A DNA stretch of 64,000 bases, taken from NCBI RefSeq assembly GCF_001941865.1, contig NZ_CP016162.1:3471501-3535500 (forward strand). Reading direction: 5' to 3'. Source of the DNA: Pseudomonas alcaliphila JAB1 (lineage in GTDB: Bacteria; Pseudomonadota; Gammaproteobacteria; Pseudomonadales; Pseudomonadaceae). The notes under the pieces were generated by a model. That model did no database searches and was not told where the DNA came from. It was given only the letters and a program-made list of their open reading frames with translations. Position 1 is the stretch's first letter, and each line of letters opens with the position of its first letter. A program made the position numbers and the translations under genes. Positions 7,884 through 16,498 of the stretch are shown one piece after another.

Positions 7884-10064
7884 TCAGCGTGCAGTGAAAC
7901 GCCAGGCGCGGTGGATCTTCGGGTTGCGGGCGAAGTCCGGGTCCAGCGTCTGCGCGCTGATCTCTTCGACCTGATAGCGCGCCACCAGGCTTTCATCCAA
8001 CTGGAACTTGCGGAAGTTGTTGGAGAAATACAGCACACCGCCACGGGCCAGGCGCGCCATGGCCAAGTCGAGCAGTTCGACGTGGTCACGCTGCACATCG
8101 AACACGCCTTCCATGCGCTTGGAATTGGAGAAGGTCGGCGGATCGATGAAGATCAGCTCGTACTCACCGCGATCCTCTGCCAGCCAGCTCATCACATCGC
8201 CCTGCTCCAGACGGTGCTTGTCGGAAAAACCGTTGAGCGCGAGATTACGCCGCGCCCAATCCAGGTAAGTTTTCGACAGATCCACGCTGGTGGTGCTGCG
8301 CGCACCACCCTTGGCCGCATGCACGGTGGCCGTCGCGGTGTAACAGAACAGGTTGAGGAAGCGCTTGCCAGCGGCCTCGCGCTGCAGACGCAGGCGCAAC
8401 GGACGGTGATCGAGGAACAGCCCGGTATCCAGATAGTCGGTGAGGTTGACCAGCAGTTTGACCCCGCCTTCATTCACCTCCATGAACTCGCCCTGTGCGG
8501 CCTGACGCTGATACTGCTTGGTACCCGCCTGACGCTCACGACGCTTGATCACCACGCGGCTCTGCGCCACGCCCAGCGCCTGCGGGATCGCGGCCAAGGC
8601 ATCGAGCAGGCGCGCCTGGGCCTTGTCCGGGTCGATTGAGCGCGGCGCGGCATATTCCTGGACATGCACGTAGTCGCGGTACAGATCGACCGCCACGGCA
8701 TACTCGGGCATGTCGGCGTCGTACAACCGGTAGCACTCGACGCCTTCGCGGCGTGCCCACTTGCCCAGCTGCTTGAGGTTCTTCTGCAGGCGGTTGGCGA
8801 ACATCTGCCCGCCTTCGGACAAACGCGCCTGCTGTGGTGCTTCGCTCACCGGCTGTTGATCGTCCTCGCGCGCACGCCGCTCACCGGTAACGAACTGCTC
8901 GGTCTGCACCTTGATCAACAACAACTTGCAGGGCAGTGCGCCGTTCCAGAACGCATACTGCTTGTGACTGCGCAGGCCCATGCGCTTGCCCAATTCGGGC
9001 GCGCCGGTGAATACCGCTGCCTCCCAGCCCAGGCAGGCCTGACGCAGACGCTCACCGAGGTTCTGGTAGAGGTACAACAGGCTGGCTTCGTCGCCCAGGC
9101 GTTCGCCGTATGGCGGGTTGCTGATCACCAGGCCCTTCTGATTCTGGTCCGGGCGCGGCTCGAAACTGCCCAGCTCGCCCTGATAGATCTTCACCCAGTC
9201 GGACAGGCCGGCACGCTCGACGTTATTGCGCCCAGGCTGGATCAGGCGCGGGTCGGCTTCGTAACCACGAATCCACAGCGGCGGCTTGGCCAGCCCCACC
9301 GCGGCGCGCTGCTCGGCCTCGGCATGCAGCTTCTTCCAGATTGCCGGCACATGGCCCAGCCAATTGGAGAAGCCCCAACGCTCACGCTTGAGATTGGGGG
9401 CGATATCGGCAGCCATCAGCGCTGCCTCCACCAGGAAGGTACCTACACCGCACATCGGGTCGGCCAGCGCGCCGCCCTCGGCGGCAATGCGCGGCCAACC
9501 GGCACGGATCAGCACTGCCGCCGCCAGGTTCTCTTTCAGCGGCGCCGCTCCCTGCTGCAGGCGGTAACCACGCTGGTGCAGGCTGTGGCCGGAGAGGTCC
9601 AGGGACAGCACCGCCTCACCGCGATCCAGGCGCAGATGCACGCGCAGGTCCGGGTTGAGCTTGTCGATGCTGGGACGCTCGCCGCCGGCCGTACGCAACC
9701 GGTCGACGATCGCATCCTTGACCTTGAGTGCGCCGAAGTGGGTGTTGTCGATCCCTGAGCCATTGCCACTGAACTCCACCGCCAGGCTGCCGGACGGCTC
9801 CAGATGGTCGCGCCAGTCCACTGCCTGCACGCCGTCATAAAGCTCGTCGGCGTTATTCATGGCAAAGCGCGACAGCACCAGCAGCACGCGGTTGGCCAGG
9901 CGCGACCACAGACACAGTCGATAGGCCACCTCGATTTCGGCATGGCCGCGGACCGCGGCCGTTTGCTCGCGCGCTTCCTCCAGCCCCAGCGCCTTAGCCT
10001 CTTCCAGCAACAGACCCTCGAGTCCCTTGGGGCAGGTCAGCACGATTTCGTAACGATCAGACAT
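7884..10064 (-). CDS. rlmL: Bifunctional 23S rRNA methyltransferase RlmKL (m2G2445 / m7G2069)
   Basis: A fused enzyme of 726 residues that modifies two guanines in helix 74 of 23S rRNA. The N-terminal half (RlmL) has a THUMP region (about 45-155), an AdoMet site DPMCGVGTF at 202-210 and the NPPYG catalytic motif at 316-320. The C-terminal half (RlmK) has its own Rossmann methyltransferase fold with FLNLFCYTA and IDPPTFSNS motifs. Length matches the family. The start at 10064 (MSDRYEIVLTCPKG) matches known orthologues. A longer frame to 10109 is not supported. It is convergent with dacB and divergent from rmf. Confidence 0.95.
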   Translation of the reverse strand: MSDRYEIVLTCPKGLEGLLLEEAKALGLEEAREQTAAVRGHAEIEVAYRLCLWSRLANRVLLVLSRFAMNNADELYDGVQAVDWRDHLEPSGSLAVEFSGNGSGIDNTHFGALKVKDAIVDRLRTAGGERPSIDKLNPDLRVHLRLDRGEAVLSLDLSGHSLHQRGYRLQQGAAPLKENLAAAVLIRAGWPRIAAEGGALADPMCGVGTFLVEAALMAADIAPNLKRERWGFSNWLGHVPAIWKKLHAEAEQRAAVGLAKPPLWIRGYEADPRLIQPGRNNVERAGLSDWVKIYQGELGSFEPRPDQNQKGLVISNPPYGERLGDEASLLYLYQNLGERLRQACLGWEAAVFTGAPELGKRMGLRSHKQYAFWNGALPCKLLLIKVQTEQFVTGERRAREDDQQPVSEAPQQARLSEGGQMFANRLQKNLKQLGKWARREGVECYRLYDADMPEYAVAVDLYRDYVHVQEYAAPRSIDPDKAQARLLDALAAIPQALGVAQSRVVIKRRERQAGTKQYQRQAAQGEFMEVNEGGVKLLVNLTDYLDTGLFLDHRPLRLRLQREAAGKRFLNLFCYTATATVHAAKGGARSTTSVDLSKTYLDWARRNLALNGFSDKHRLEQGDVMSWLAEDRGEYELIFIDPPTFSNSKRMEGVFDVQRDHVELLDLAMARLARGGVLYFSNNFRKFQLDESLVARYQVEEISAQTLDPDFARNPKIHRAWRFTAR

Positions 10065-10340
10065 GGATGTTCCACTGCCTATGGCAATCAGGGAGGTGCA
10101 GCGGCGCACCTCGACTCAAAATAAGTGACAAAAGGTCACAACGCGACCCTTCGTCGGAATAAGCAAGCACTCTCATTTGCACTAGCAAAATGACGGTATC
10201 GGCTCGCATAGCCAGATACGACGGCGTCTGGCTGAAAGGTGCTGGACGTATCTCCAGCGCCCTTATGGCCTCACCTGCATTTAGGTTACGCCCTTATGAC
10301 AAATCGATCATTCACATGCCCCAGTGCATTCGTTAGAACA
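10065..10340. other. rlmKL/rmf divergent intergenic region
   Basis: Non-coding stretch holding the promoters of rlmKL and rmf. Visible dyads are GTGAC/GTCAC around 10126-10140, AGCCAGA/TCTGGCT at 10210-10216 and 10227-10233, and GCTGGA/TCCAGC at 10241-10246 and 10253-10258. I could not place a convincing -35/-10 pair. An 81-codon ORF starting at 10239 and ending on the rmf start codon is judged spurious. Confidence 0.4.
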
Positions 10341-10480
10341 CTACCTAAGGCTTTCGCCGCAACGGCGCAGGCACAGAAAGTTCGCCACGCCGGCAGCGGA
10401 CTTTCGCAGGCAGAAGATTTCTGCCCGGCCTTGCCACAAGGCCAACGGGACATAACAGTCAACAGTGAGGGCAACACCCT
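10341..10480 (+). promoter_or_regulatory. Structured rmf mRNA leader (candidate rmf RNA motif)
   Basis: Four consecutive short hairpins precede the rmf start. They are CGCCG/CGGCG (10355-10367), CAGAA/TTCTG (10411-10423), GGCCTT/AAGGCC (10427-10443), and AGGG/CCCT (10468-10480), the last of which pairs the ribosome-binding AGGG with bases touching the ATG. A conserved 'rmf RNA motif' upstream of Pseudomonas rmf genes has been proposed from comparative genomics, as I recall. This leader is the natural candidate, though I cannot run the covariance model. The last stem could mask translation initiation until remodelled. Confidence 0.5.
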
Positions 10481-10696
10481 ATGAGAAGACTTAAGCGTGA
10501 TCCGTTAGAAAGAGCTTTTTTGCGCGGCTATCAGTACGGCATCAATGGTAAATCCCGCGAACTTTGCCCCTTTACCCTACCTTCGGTTCGTCAGGCCTGG
10601 CTCAATGGCTGGCGTGAGGGCCGTGGCGATAACTGGGATGGGCTGACCGGCACGGCCGGTATTCATCGACTAAACGAACTTCACGCTGTCGGCTGA
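10481..10696 (+). CDS. rmf: Ribosome modulation factor
   Basis: A 71-residue basic protein (MRRLKRDPLERAFLRGYQYGI...) that is clearly RMF. It binds 70S ribosomes near the peptidyl-transferase/mRNA exit region and promotes 100S dimers in stationary phase, blocking translation. The RAFLRGYQYGINGKSRELCPF and WLNGWREGR segments are the conserved core. Its ribosome site (GTGAGGG) lies about 10 bases upstream inside a small hairpin. It is monocistronic, closed by a strong terminator. A second possible hibernation factor of the HPF/RaiA type is encoded at 29349. Confidence 0.96.
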   Translation: MRRLKRDPLERAFLRGYQYGINGKSRELCPFTLPSVRQAWLNGWREGRGDNWDGLTGTAGIHRLNELHAVG

Positions 10697-10754
10697 TCAG
10701 GATCACACCCGACTTCACCATGCCGACCCCCTCCGGGCGGCGGGCGCAAGCCCA

Positions 10755-10780
10755 GGGGCTCCTTCGGGAGCCCTATTTAT
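10755..10780. terminator. Rho-independent terminator after rmf
   Basis: Stem GGGCTCC (10756-10762) pairs with GGAGCCC (10767-10773) around a TTCG-type loop, followed by TATTTATTTA. It ends rmf on the plus strand. The convergent pyrD gene stops 10 bases further on. Confidence 0.85.
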
Positions 10781-10789
10781 TTATGCAGC

Positions 10790-11812
10790 TTATTTACGCA
10801 GCGCGGCGATCGCATCCACCGCCTCGCGAATCAGCGCCGGCCCCTTGTAGATGAACCCCGAATAGATCTGGACCAGACTCGCACCCGCGGCGATCTTCTC
10901 GGCCGCATGCTTGCCCTCGGTAATACCGCCCACCGCAATGATCGGCAGACGACCCGACAGCTCACCCGACAGCACCTTGACGATATGCGTACTCTTGTCG
11001 CGTACCGGCGCGCCCGACAAGCCGCCGGCCTCATCCCCATGGGCCAGACCTTCGACACCTTCACGGCTGAGCGTGGTATTGGTGGCGATCACCGCATCCA
11101 TATCGGCGCCCAGCAGCGCTGATGCCACCAGCGCGGTTTCTTCATCACTCATGTCCGGGGCGATCTTGATCGCCAGTGGCACGCGCTTACCGTGCTCCTG
11201 AGCCAGATCCTCCTGACGACGACGCAGCGCCTCGAGCAACTCCTTCAGCGAATCGCCGAACTGCAGACTGCGCAGCCCCGGCGTATTGGGTGAGCTGACG
11301 TTGACCGTGACGTAGCTGGCGTGGGCATAGACCTTGTCCAGGCATGCCAGGTAATCATCCACCGCCCGCTCGACTGGCGTATCGAAGTTCTTGCCGATAT
11401 TGATACCCAGCACACCCTTGAACTTAGCTGCCTTGACCCGCTCAAGCAGGTGATCGACACCATGGTTGTTGAAACCCATGCGGTTGATCACCGCCTCGGC
11501 CTCCGGCAGACGAAACAGGCGCGGTTTGGGGTTGCCCGGCTGCGGACGCGGGGTAACGGTGCCGATCTCGACGAAACCGAAGCCGAGCTGGGCGAAGCCA
11601 TCGATGGCATCGCCGTTCTTGTCCAGCCCTGCCGCCAGACCGACCGGATTGGCGAACTGCAAACCCATCACGTTTACTGGCAGACTGGTCGGCGCCTTGG
11701 TCAGCAAGCCATTGAGCCCCAGCCGGCCACCTGCACCGATCAGATCGATGGACAGCTCATGGGAGGTTTCCGGGGACAGTTTGAACAGCAGCTCGCGGGC
11801 CAGGGAGTACAT
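10790..11812 (-). CDS. pyrD: Dihydroorotate dehydrogenase (quinone), class 2
   Basis: Oxidises dihydroorotate to orotate at the inner membrane, feeding electrons to ubiquinone, in the fourth step of UMP synthesis. The 340-residue protein begins with the short amphipathic membrane-association helix of class 2 enzymes ([21 protein letters not shown]). It contains the FMN-site [16 protein letters not shown] segment, the [14 protein letters not shown] loop carrying the catalytic Ser, and the phosphate-binding [16 protein letters not shown]. Single gene, convergent with rmf. Confidence 0.96.
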   Translation of the reverse strand: MYSLARELLFKLSPETSHELSIDLIGAGGRLGLNGLLTKAPTSLPVNVMGLQFANPVGLAAGLDKNGDAIDGFAQLGFGFVEIGTVTPRPQPGNPKPRLFRLPEAEAVINRMGFNNHGVDHLLERVKAAKFKGVLGINIGKNFDTPVERAVDDYLACLDKVYAHASYVTVNVSSPNTPGLRSLQFGDSLKELLEALRRRQEDLAQEHGKRVPLAIKIAPDMSDEETALVASALLGADMDAVIATNTTLSREGVEGLAHGDEAGGLSGAPVRDKSTHIVKVLSGELSGRLPIIAVGGITEGKHAAEKIAAGASLVQIYSGFIYKGPALIREAVDAIAALRK

Positions 11813-11898
11813 GATCAGGCTCAGCTCGACAGGTAGAGGGTTGGCAGCCGGCGATTATAGCCGCGCAGGCGTCGTCGGCGCGAGGCAAGCGCGCCAGA

Positions 11899-12120
11899 TC
11901 AGTCCAAAGGGCGTAAACTCAACAGCTCGCCGGAGCTACTGAATTCCAGCACGAAGGAACCAAAGATACCGGCGTGAGTCAGATACGGCCGCAGATGGTG
12001 GGCCGGCAAACTGACGCGGCGCCCATCCCGGCTTTGCGCCATAATCCGGTTGGCCTGGCCACGATAGATGGCCTGCAATCGTTCGGCCGATAACGCAATA
12101 TCCAGCACCAAGCTGGGCAT
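11899..12120 (-). CDS. DUF2835 family small protein
   Basis: A 73-residue protein (MPSLVLDIALSAERLQAIYRGQANRI...) matching the DUF2835 family of short gammaproteobacterial proteins whose function is unknown. The start at 12120 has a GAGGG site about 7 bases upstream. The 20-codon upstream extension is unsupported. It lies upstream of pyrD in the same direction (86-base gap) and could share its transcript. No motifs suggest an activity. Confidence 0.8.
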   Translation of the reverse strand: MPSLVLDIALSAERLQAIYRGQANRIMAQSRDGRRVSLPAHHLRPYLTHAGIFGSFVLEFSSSGELLSLRPLD

Positions 12121-12264
12121 GGAGGCACCCTCGCAAATGAATGCGGCTATTTTGCCACAGACCCGCAACGCGACAGGCACTCCCGCGCCGCGCTACGCTA
12201 TATGGGCAATAGCCATCCGCGTCTGCCACACTGCAGCAGACGCTTCAGGAGCGATCTGCCGGCC

Positions 12265-13146
12265 ATGAGCCTGTCCGAATCCTCAACTCTCAGTAGCCGC
12301 CTGGCAGCCCTGGCCCAGCGCATGGGTCTGCTCGGCCGCAACTCACGACAGATATTCGCCAGAGCCAGCGCCCTGCGCCTGCCATTCAAACCGTTGCCTG
12401 CAGTGGTCGAAAGCATTGGTTGGCATGACGGCCCGCAATTGCAGCTTCTGCTCAACCTGCCTCGCGGCGCGCTCTCCGGCCCGGTACAGGAAGACAAAGC
12501 ACAGGCACATTCAGCGCTGACTCAAGTAGTGGAAGCGCAAATGCAGCAACTGCAGTCTTTCGATCTGCGCCTGATCGACGGCTTCGCCTACCCTTGCCCT
12601 GCGCCAGGCTACGTGAGCTTCGAAGACTACGCAGCAAGCGAACACTGCAAGCAGGTGCGCATCATCAGCTACAAGGATTTCGTCAAAACCATCGGCCTGG
12701 CGTTGCCGCGTTTTCTCGCTGGCGAACCGATCGAGCTGCGTCAGGCCAACTGGCGCGGCTCACGCACCTTCTGGTCAGGGGATGTGCAAGGCGAAGCCTT
12801 CGCTGGAGCAATCGCCTATGCGCGCAGACGCGAACTGGAAGTGCTGCTGCCAGCCAATCTGGTTCGCTATCACTTGAATGAAGCGGGCCTGGACAACCTG
12901 CAAAAGCGCTATCACGTACTGGCCATGCCAGAAGCGGCTTGGAGCGACCCCAGCTTCATGGGACTGCTACTGGACAACGGCATACCCTATGCGCGCCTGT
13001 CACTACTGAAGAAAGCCGGCACCCCAGAGTTCCTCCTCCTGCCCAAAGAGCATCAGGAAGCCACTGCGCTTGGCGAGGGACTGCGCCTGGCCGGCGCACA
13101 AGACGTGCCGAGCCATCTACGTCAGCTGGCCGTCCAGCCAGCCTGA
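12265..13146 (+). CDS. Conserved hypothetical protein (tentatively DUF6685-like)
   Basis: A 293-residue soluble protein that I cannot assign to a function. It has a basic N-terminus with SRLAALAQRMGLLGRNSRQIF, no signal peptide, no membrane segment, and several aromatic/charged conserved-looking blocks (ESIGWHDGPQLQLLLNLPRG, NWRGSRTFWSGDVQGEAFAGAIAYARRRELEVLLPANLVRYHL). Position next to recX-recA matches an uncharacterised gene at the same place in P. aeruginosa. The DUF6685 label is from memory and uncertain. The start at 12265 has an AGGAG 13 bases away, longer than usual. The 12202 ATG lacks a site. The gene is convergent with recX. Confidence 0.75.
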   Translation: MSLSESSTLSSRLAALAQRMGLLGRNSRQIFARASALRLPFKPLPAVVESIGWHDGPQLQLLLNLPRGALSGPVQEDKAQAHSALTQVVEAQMQQLQSFDLRLIDGFAYPCPAPGYVSFEDYAASEHCKQVRIISYKDFVKTIGLALPRFLAGEPIELRQANWRGSRTFWSGDVQGEAFAGAIAYARRRELEVLLPANLVRYHLNEAGLDNLQKRYHVLAMPEAAWSDPSFMGLLLDNGIPYARLSLLKKAGTPEFLLLPKEHQEATALGEGLRLAGAQDVPSHLRQLAVQPA

Positions 13147-13159
13147 GCAGACTGACGAG

Positions 13160-13621
13160 CTATTCGTCGCAACCGCGCAGCAGACGCCCAATCATATCCA
13201 GCGAATAACCACGGTAGGCCAGGAACCGGCCTTGTTGAGCACGCTCACGAGCATCACCCGGAAGCCGACCGGCAAACTTGCGCTGCCAGGTTTCACGCAA
13301 CTGCTCGAACCAGTCGATACCACTTTCACGCAGAGCCTGATCGACATCGCCACGCGCGAGCCCACGCTGGCCGAGCTCCTCGCGAATACGCAGCGGACCG
13401 TAACCAGCACGTGCACGATAAGCGACGAAGCTTTCCAGATAGCGGGCCTCGGATAGCAAGCCCTCCTCTGACAGCCGCTGCAAGGCCGTGTCGATCATGT
13501 CCTCGGGGGCGCCACGCTTGCGCAACTTGCGCGTAAGCTCGACACGCCCATGCTCACGTCGCGCCAGCAGATCCATGGCCGCTCGCCTGACGGCGAGCGG
13601 GTTATCCAGTACGACGGTCAT
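13160..13621 (-). CDS. recX: RecA regulatory protein RecX
   Basis: RecX binds RecA filaments and limits their growth, tempering recombination and the SOS response. The 153-residue product has the family's repeated three-helix units (for example [24 protein letters not shown] and [22 protein letters not shown]). It begins 11 bases after recA, so the two form the usual recA-recX operon and share the LexA-controlled promoter, with translation probably coupled. Confidence 0.95.
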   Translation of the reverse strand: MTVVLDNPLAVRRAAMDLLARREHGRVELTRKLRKRGAPEDMIDTALQRLSEEGLLSEARYLESFVAYRARAGYGPLRIREELGQRGLARGDVDQALRESGIDWFEQLRETWQRKFAGRLPGDARERAQQGRFLAYRGYSLDMIGRLLRGCDE

Positions 13622-13632
13622 GCTCTGACGAC

Positions 13633-14676
<1,044 letters not shown>

Positions 14677-14720
14677 TACCATCCTCACGTATTAACAAGG
14701 GCCTCGAGGGCCGCCAACAA

Positions 14721-14736
14721 CTGTATAAGTAGCCAG
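14721..14736 (-). promoter_or_regulatory. LexA-binding SOS box upstream of recA
   Basis: CTG at 14721-14723 and CAG at 14734-14736 are separated by exactly ten bases, within CTGTATAAGTAGCCAGTA, which closely fits the CTG-N10-CAG LexA operator. It lies 45 bases upstream of the recA start, a standard position for SOS repression of recA-recX. Confidence 0.85.
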
Positions 14737-14763
14737 TATTATTCCACAGGGCAAGTCGCCCGC

Positions 14764-15264
14764 CTACCCCACAAGCGGATTTTCCTCCGCCAACAGGCGC
14801 AGAAGCCCCGCCAGAGCGGCCTCGACCGTTTGTCGGCGCACCTCATCGCGGTTACCAGCGAACTGCTTGCGCACACTGAAAAGACGCTCGCCATCGCCCC
14901 AGGCCAACCAGACGGTACCGACCGGTTTCTCCACGGAGCCACCGCTCGGCCCCGCCACCCCACTGACAGCCACCGCATAGCGCGCCCCGCTATTGGCCTG
15001 AGCGCCACGCACCATCGCCTCGACCACCTCTCGGCTAACGGCGCCCACACTGGCGAAAAAGTCGGCACATACAGCCAACTGCTTGGTTTTCTGGGCGTTG
15101 GAGTACGTCACATAGCCAGCCTCGAACCAGGCCGAGCTGCCGGGGATACGAGTGATCGCCTCAGCGATACCGCCGCCTGTACAAGACTCTGCAGTGGTGA
15201 CCTGGGCAGCTTGCGCCTGCAATGCTGCACCCAGTTGCTCGGCCAGTTGGCTGATTCTGTCCAT
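14764..15264 (-). CDS. pncC: CinA C-terminal-type nicotinamide-nucleotide amidase
   Basis: A 166-residue stand-alone CinA C-terminal domain. Such proteins deamidate nicotinamide mononucleotide to nicotinate mononucleotide in NAD recycling. The conserved VTTAESCTGGGIAEAITRIPGSSAWFEAGYVTYSN and AVSGVAGPSGGSVEKPVGTVWLAW blocks are present. There is no N-terminal molybdopterin-like domain, so this is the short form. The start at 15264 follows a GAGGAGT site. It lies directly upstream of recA in the same direction, with the LexA box between them. Confidence 0.9.
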   Translation of the reverse strand: MDRISQLAEQLGAALQAQAAQVTTAESCTGGGIAEAITRIPGSSAWFEAGYVTYSNAQKTKQLAVCADFFASVGAVSREVVEAMVRGAQANSGARYAVAVSGVAGPSGGSVEKPVGTVWLAWGDGERLFSVRKQFAGNRDEVRRQTVEAALAGLLRLLAEENPLVG

Positions 15265-15374
15265 ATCCACTCCTCGCTCATCGAACGGCAAACCCTACAC
15301 AGCTTGCCTGCCAGTGGAAACGGCAAAGTTCGTCTACTGTTATCACGGGCTAGGGTGCAATAGGAGGCACTGCG

Positions 15375-16407
15375 ATGTGGCTTTCACGGAACAAGGAACA
15401 CAAGGACGCGCAGGATCAGGGAGCCGCAGAGCTACAGGCCATTCGCCAATCGATGGCGATGATCGAGTTCACCCCGGACGGCATCATCCTCGACGCCAAC
15501 CCAGCCTTTCTCGGCGTGGTGAATTACCGCCTGGAAGAGATCGTCGGCAAGCACCATCGTCTGTTCTGCTCCCGCAACCTGAGCGAGAGCCTCGCCTATC
15601 AACAGTTCTGGCAGCGCTTGCGCCAAGGCGAGCACTTCAGTGATCGCTTTCCAAGGCTTCTGCCTGGCCGAGGACAGCCGCAGCGATGAATACCCTCAGT
15701 TCTGGGCTCGCTTGAACAAAGGCGAGTTCATGTCCGATCGTTTTCGCCGTGTGACCAAACAAGGTCAGCAGGTCTGGCTGCGTGCCACCTACAACCCCCT
15801 TTACGACGCCAACGGCCGTGTCTATGGCGTAGTGAAATTCGCCAGCGACATCACCGCCCAGGTCGAGCGCCGCGACTCGGAGGCTGCCGCTGCCCAGCTG
15901 GCTCATGACATTGCCAAGGAGACCGATGTTTCCGCCGATCACGGCACGCGCACAGTGGCCCAGACAGTCGCGGTGGTCGCCGATATTGCCAGCGAACTGG
16001 CTCATGTGGCCGAACAGATAGAAGGCCTTAACAAACAATCCGAGCAGATCACCAGCATCGTTCAGGTAATTCGCAGTATTGCCGACCAGACCAATCTGCT
16101 GGCACTCAACGCAGCCATCGAAGCGGCACGTGCCGGTGAACAGGGTCGCGGCTTCGCCGTAGTGGCCGATGAAGTGCGTCAACTGGCCTCGCGAACCAGC
16201 CAGGCCACCCAGGAGATCAATGGCGTCGTTCAGCAGAACCAGAATCTTACGCGCAACGCAGTGGCCAGCATGGCAACCACGCGAGAGCGTGCACGTACCG
16301 GCGTAGACCTGGCCAACCAGGCTGGTGAAGTGATCCGCGAGATACGCAGCGAGTCGCAGCGCGTGGTCGAGGCTGTAGCCCAGTTCTCGGTGACCTTCAC
16401 CGACTGA
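15375..16407 (+). pseudogene. BdlA-like PAS-PAS-methyl-accepting protein, broken by an internal deletion
   Basis: Two reading frames together resemble a cytoplasmic PAS-PAS-MCP such as the biofilm dispersion protein BdlA. The first (15375-15689, with a GGAGG site) encodes the start of a PAS domain up to [13 protein letters not shown], then runs into 13 foreign residues and a stop. The second, in a different frame from about 15640, resumes in the middle of a second PAS ([12 protein letters not shown]...SDRFRRV...[11 protein letters not shown]). It continues through a short signalling domain with the hairpin tip [37 protein letters not shown]. The end of PAS1 and start of PAS2 are missing, so this is an out-of-frame deletion and not a one-base slip. 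The second part could still be translated from GTG 15640 behind AAGGCGAG. Function is probably lost. Confidence 0.72.
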
Positions 16408-16498
16408 AGGGGAATTGCGTCAGATTCGCAGCCCACGCGAGGGACGAAGTATGGGAAAATTCCCGGCTTCGTCACACCCACCGCACGTAAGGCCCGGC

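Noticed and set aside
10239..10484. 81-codon ORF ending on the rmf start codon
   Set aside because: No ribosome site, atypical composition, and it runs through the hairpins of the rmf leader. It could be a leader peptide, but nothing supports this.
15640..16407. Treating the second frame as a normal short MCP gene
   Set aside because: It starts in the middle of a PAS domain, and the preceding frame is the missing N-terminus. A disrupted single gene explains both better, although an internal restart is noted.
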